The translations under genes and the position numbers were made by a program. Under the pieces are notes generated by a model. It searched no databases. It was given only the letters and a program-made list of their open reading frames with translations, and was not told the origin of the DNA. Below are positions 6,236 to 8,751 of a stretch of 8,751 nucleotides of DNA, piece by piece. Every line of letters begins with the position of its first letter. Position 1 is the first letter of the stretch. Origin of the DNA: Hyphomicrobium sp. (GTDB lineage Bacteria > Pseudomonadota > Alphaproteobacteria > Rhizobiales > Hyphomicrobiaceae); the NCBI GenBank assembly GCA_025927515.1, contig JAICLG010000118.1, forward strand, positions 1 to 8,751, written 5' to 3'.

Positions 6236-8287
6236 CTAAACACGCTTTGGCCACGTTTTGACCGGGCGCTTCTTGATTTTTCTAACTATGTTCGAAGTTT
6301 TGCGAAATATTTGCGTGCGGGTCCACCATTTATCATTTGCGATAGAATAAAAAGCATTAGTTGATTCCAAAATTTTTTGCTCTGCGTGGGCGAGACGACG
6401 TGCCATTTCGTTCTTTGCAGCAATTGCTCGGTCTCTCTCTTTGTTAGCCGCAATCACTTTATCTTTCTCTTTGTTGTTGGCCGCAATCACTTCATCTCTC
6501 TCTTTCTTCAAAGCCGCGAACTTACGGTTCTGCTGATGTTGCTGATGAATTTTGGCCTCGAGGTATCGCTTACTTAGTCGCTCAAGAATGGGATTTTTCC
6601 TAAGAATCTGGAACAGCTCTGCGGCGTCACTATTGGGGTCCCCCACATACAGAATGCCTAAGCCATGGCCGTGCGCAACCGAGGTGTGGGGAAATTCGTC
6701 GGTAATCTCCTCCCAGAACCGCCACACGCCAAAATCGCGCTCATGAACATTGATGTCATGAAAAAGCATTACGCCGCGATTAGACATCTTCGGACGCCAC
6801 ATTTCGAAATCGTGCCGTACGGCATCATATGAGTGAAATCCATCGACATGGAGAATGTCGATTGACGAGTCTTGAAAAAGCTTACTCACCTCATCGAAAT
6901 ATCCCTGAATATACATTTGACCGGGAAATAAACGCGATAGCTTCGTCTGAAAATCATCGAATACCGCGCTGCTGTGCATGCCTGCGTGAGGGTCGCCTTC
7001 CCAGCTGTCGATACCGATACATTCGAGTCCGAGGTTCAAACGTTCAGAATGAGAACAAGCTGCGAAGAAACTCATTCCATTATGGACGCCGAGTTCCACG
7101 TACCGACGTGGCATAAGGATTGAGAAAAGTGCCCCTTGAGTAGGGACAAGGTCAGTCCACGCCGAGAACACATCGACCGGCGGACCCATTTCCATTGCCA
7201 CGAGCGCTTCCACTATGCTTGCGGCATCGAGAGGCCGAGGGCGTCCAACGTAACTTTTATCGAGGGAGGAAAATTTTGCCGGGCCACGTGTACGATCTCC
7301 CCGCATAGGAGCCGGCAAGAGTTCTATCGTATTACCAGCAATCCTTCCGCGGACTACCGCTCCAGGCGGCATGTCGAATCTCATCCAATCCTTGTTCAAA
7401 TCCGTTTGGCGCAGTTCGACTGAGGACAGCTCGCGCGTTATCGGACTACGTGAATTTGAAAAATGACCTTCTAATTGAAACGTTGGCCAATTCAGGGCTG
7501 CCGGATCGAGTGGCCGTAACGGATCAGTTGTTGCGCCATAGTCCGCGGCAAGCGCGTTCAGCACAGCGGCGTCACAGCCTAGGTCTTGGATGACGTAGAG
7601 ATTCGACTTGTGATGTTTGCCCTCACCTTCGCAATGGTTGTGCTTGCGTCCTTGTAAATCCAGTGCATTGGCTGCTTTGTATGATATTCGCTCGGCAGAG
7701 CGTACTGGAATATGGAACAAGGGAACACCAAGTTTTTGTCCTTCAGGTGGCCCAGATAGTGTTGGCTTGAGATCGTGGCATCCCATTGTTACGATATAAT
7801 CAGGGTTCGACATTGCATATTGTGCCGAAAAAGCGACTTTGACATATTGAGAAACGCGCCCGGTCCAATGGAATTTCTGGGTGATGTCGAAATTGTTGAA
7901 CGAGCCGTAAGTCGTCGGGATTAGATTTATCCACGGAAGATGCATTACTTCCGAGCCAAAATTCCTGAGCGTCCTCTCTAGGTGTCCGCGATCAGGCGAC
8001 TTCAGAAACTCATCGGCGTCTAAACAAAAAAGCCAATCTGCTCCTTCGCAAAAAGCAATCTCAGCTAATGCTCCTACCGCCTCGGATTGATATTTCGCGA
8101 GGTATGGCAAATTATAATACTGAACACGATCATCTTTCTCGCGCGTTTTATTGAGAACTTCGAGCGTGCCATCCGATGACTGCATGTCAGCAAACAACAT
8201 TTTATCGAAGTACTTCAGATTATACGCAAGGAAACTTTCAACGATGTCGATCTCGTTCCGAATCATCGTTGCGGAGAAGATTTTCAT
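6236..8287 (-). CDS. Glycosyltransferase-methyltransferase fusion with C-terminal coiled coil
   Basis: The 683-residue product has three parts. Residues 1-250 form a GT2_4-like glycosyltransferase: MKIFSATMIRNEIDIVESF at the start, ADMQSSDGT (33-41) and the DXD motif LFCLDADEFL (86-95). Residues about 385-550 are a class I SAM-dependent methyltransferase of the Methyltransf_24 type: motif I YVELGVHNGMSFFA (396-409), acidic GIDSWEGD (425-432), DILHVDGFHSYD (477-488) and GVMLFHDINVHERDFGVW (505-522). Residues about 575-640 are a charged, repeated coiled coil, followed by a basic tail containing WWTRTQIFRK (654-663), reminiscent of tails on other glycan-assembly proteins. The enzyme would add a sugar and O-methylate a glycan, for example as capping or chain-length control; this is inference. 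ATG 8287 is chosen because the glycosyltransferase homology starts there and AGGA lies upstream; an in-frame ATG at 8401 would add 38 unrelated residues. Base composition is A+T-richer than in the left half. Confidence 0.88.
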   Translation of the reverse strand: MKIFSATMIRNEIDIVESFLAYNLKYFDKMLFADMQSSDGTLEVLNKTREKDDRVQYYNLPYLAKYQSEAVGALAEIAFCEGADWLFCLDADEFLKSPDRGHLERTLRNFGSEVMHLPWINLIPTTYGSFNNFDITQKFHWTGRVSQYVKVAFSAQYAMSNPDYIVTMGCHDLKPTLSGPPEGQKLGVPLFHIPVRSAERISYKAANALDLQGRKHNHCEGEGKHHKSNLYVIQDLGCDAAVLNALAADYGATTDPLRPLDPAALNWPTFQLEGHFSNSRSPITRELSSVELRQTDLNKDWMRFDMPPGAVVRGRIAGNTIELLPAPMRGDRTRGPAKFSSLDKSYVGRPRPLDAASIVEALVAMEMGPPVDVFSAWTDLVPTQGALFSILMPRRYVELGVHNGMSFFAACSHSERLNLGLECIGIDSWEGDPHAGMHSSAVFDDFQTKLSRLFPGQMYIQGYFDEVSKLFQDSSIDILHVDGFHSYDAVRHDFEMWRPKMSNRGVMLFHDINVHERDFGVWRFWEEITDEFPHTSVAHGHGLGILYVGDPNSDAAELFQILRKNPILERLSKRYLEAKIHQQHQQNRKFAALKKERDEVIAANNKEKDKVIAANKERDRAIAAKNEMARRLAHAEQKILESTNAFYSIANDKWWTRTQIFRKTSNIVRKIKKRPVKTWPKRV
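6417..6512 (-). repeat. Three imperfect 30/33-bp tandem repeats coding for the coiled coil
   Basis: Units begin at 6417, 6447 and 6480, each starting GCMGCAAT and continuing through a TCTCTCTTT-like run; a partial GCCGC follows at 6513. Read on the coding (minus) strand they encode successive 10-11 residue blocks of the form KERDxxIAAN. The unit lengths are multiples of three, so gain or loss of a unit keeps the reading frame. The third nearest copies are well conserved at DNA level, which suggests recent duplication. Confidence 0.7.
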
Positions 8288-8751
8288 GCAGCAGAGTCCT
8301 GATGCTTGATGGGATGTTGTATTTCTCGGTTCGGACTCTATGGAGCATTCTAGTTCCGTACAACAATTGGAAGTTTCGGCGATGATGCGAACGCGCCACA
8401 TATGCAGTCATGATCGGCTCGTTAGAGGGCCGAGCAGATTGCTGCGCGGACCTTTTCGTTTGGTGTGGGAATACAGCTGTTCGGGCTGAGGGCGCCGCGT
8501 GATAAATTCGACTGCGCTGGAAAAATTTTAGAAGCGCGATGCGCGCGCCAGTTTGCTACTGTGCCGCCTTCGATCTCCATACGTGCGCTCGCGACCTGCG
8601 CGACGTTTTGCGGCTTGCGGATTCCTGGAACAAGTCTCGAACGGTGAGGTTGTGCGTTGCGACGTCGAAGATCACGGGAGGGGGCGAGACTTGGATTTGC
8701 CTGCCGATTGCGGACCTCGCATGCGTATTTTGTTGGCGTGTGCCGCATACC
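8288..8751. other. Region without a supported gene; possible decayed fragment
   Basis: These 464 bases lie upstream of the glycan operon, and the near part should hold its promoter, although I cannot point to convincing boxes. An extension of the fusion protein to ATG 8401 is possible but unsupported. On the minus strand, about 8569-8634 encodes LVPGIRKPQNVAQVASARME, which faintly resembles the C-terminal xxPGxRxPxxVxENxAA segment of aldo/keto reductases. The rest of that frame is Arg/Pro-rich and unlike any protein I know, so this may be a relic or chance. No RNA gene or mobile element is visible. Confidence 0.4.

Noticed and set aside
6417..6512. Repeats considered as a CRISPR-like array
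   Set aside because: The units are directly abutting without unique spacers, lie within a coding frame and encode a coiled coil.
8288..8401. 38-residue N-terminal extension of the fusion protein from ATG 8401
   Set aside because: The extension is Cys/Ser-rich and unrelated to the glycosyltransferase fold, which begins at ATG 8287. No ribosome binding site precedes 8401.
8422..8748. 108-codon minus-strand frame at the right edge
   Set aside because: The product is Arg/Pro-rich and apart from one short aldo/keto-reductase-like stretch resembles nothing; it was not called as a gene.

Overview
The window looks like chromosomal DNA of a high-GC alphaproteobacterium, most likely of the Bradyrhizobium/Rhodopseudomonas group. 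This is inferred from GC-rich codon use, the mix of small lipoproteins, the short Sel1-type protein and the style of the quinone reductase and glutathione transferase. No 16S or other taxonomic marker is present.

Left part (1-4537), GC-rich and housekeeping-like. A DedA-family membrane protein on the minus strand runs off the left edge. Upstream of it, on the same strand, is a small cysteine-containing lipoprotein. Divergent from these, a two-gene plus-strand unit encodes an NADPH:quinone oxidoreductase (qor-like) and a YfcG/Nu-class glutathione transferase only a few bases apart; this looks like a redox or electrophile detoxification pair. It converges on a second tiny lipoprotein. A 420-base intergenic stretch with several inverted repeats then leads to a 90-residue Sel1-repeat protein, which converges on a 206-residue exported cysteine-rich protein with an Ala/Lys-rich tail.

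Middle (4538-5005). A complete type II tRNA-Ser(GCT) gene with encoded CCA lies on the plus strand, with a plausible promoter. About 200 bases with no convincing gene follow.

Right part (5006-8287), distinctly richer in A+T. Two tightly coupled minus-strand genes make surface-glycan enzymes. The first encodes a fusion of a family 2-type glycosyltransferase, a class I SAM-dependent methyltransferase and a C-terminal coiled coil. The second is a GT2 glycosyltransferase with an extra C-terminal region. Together they would be expected to build and O-methylate a cell-surface polysaccharide or O-antigen. Their position beside a tRNA gene and their base composition suggest an acquired or fast-evolving island, but no integrase or attachment repeat is visible. 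The last ~460 bases hold no gene I can support, only a weak aldo/keto-reductase-like fragment.

I found no CRISPR array, transposase, phage gene, toxin-antitoxin pair or obviously new defence system. The best candidates for novelty are the glycosyltransferase-methyltransferase fusion, the C-terminal region of the second glycosyltransferase, and the structured intergenic region at 3165-3584.
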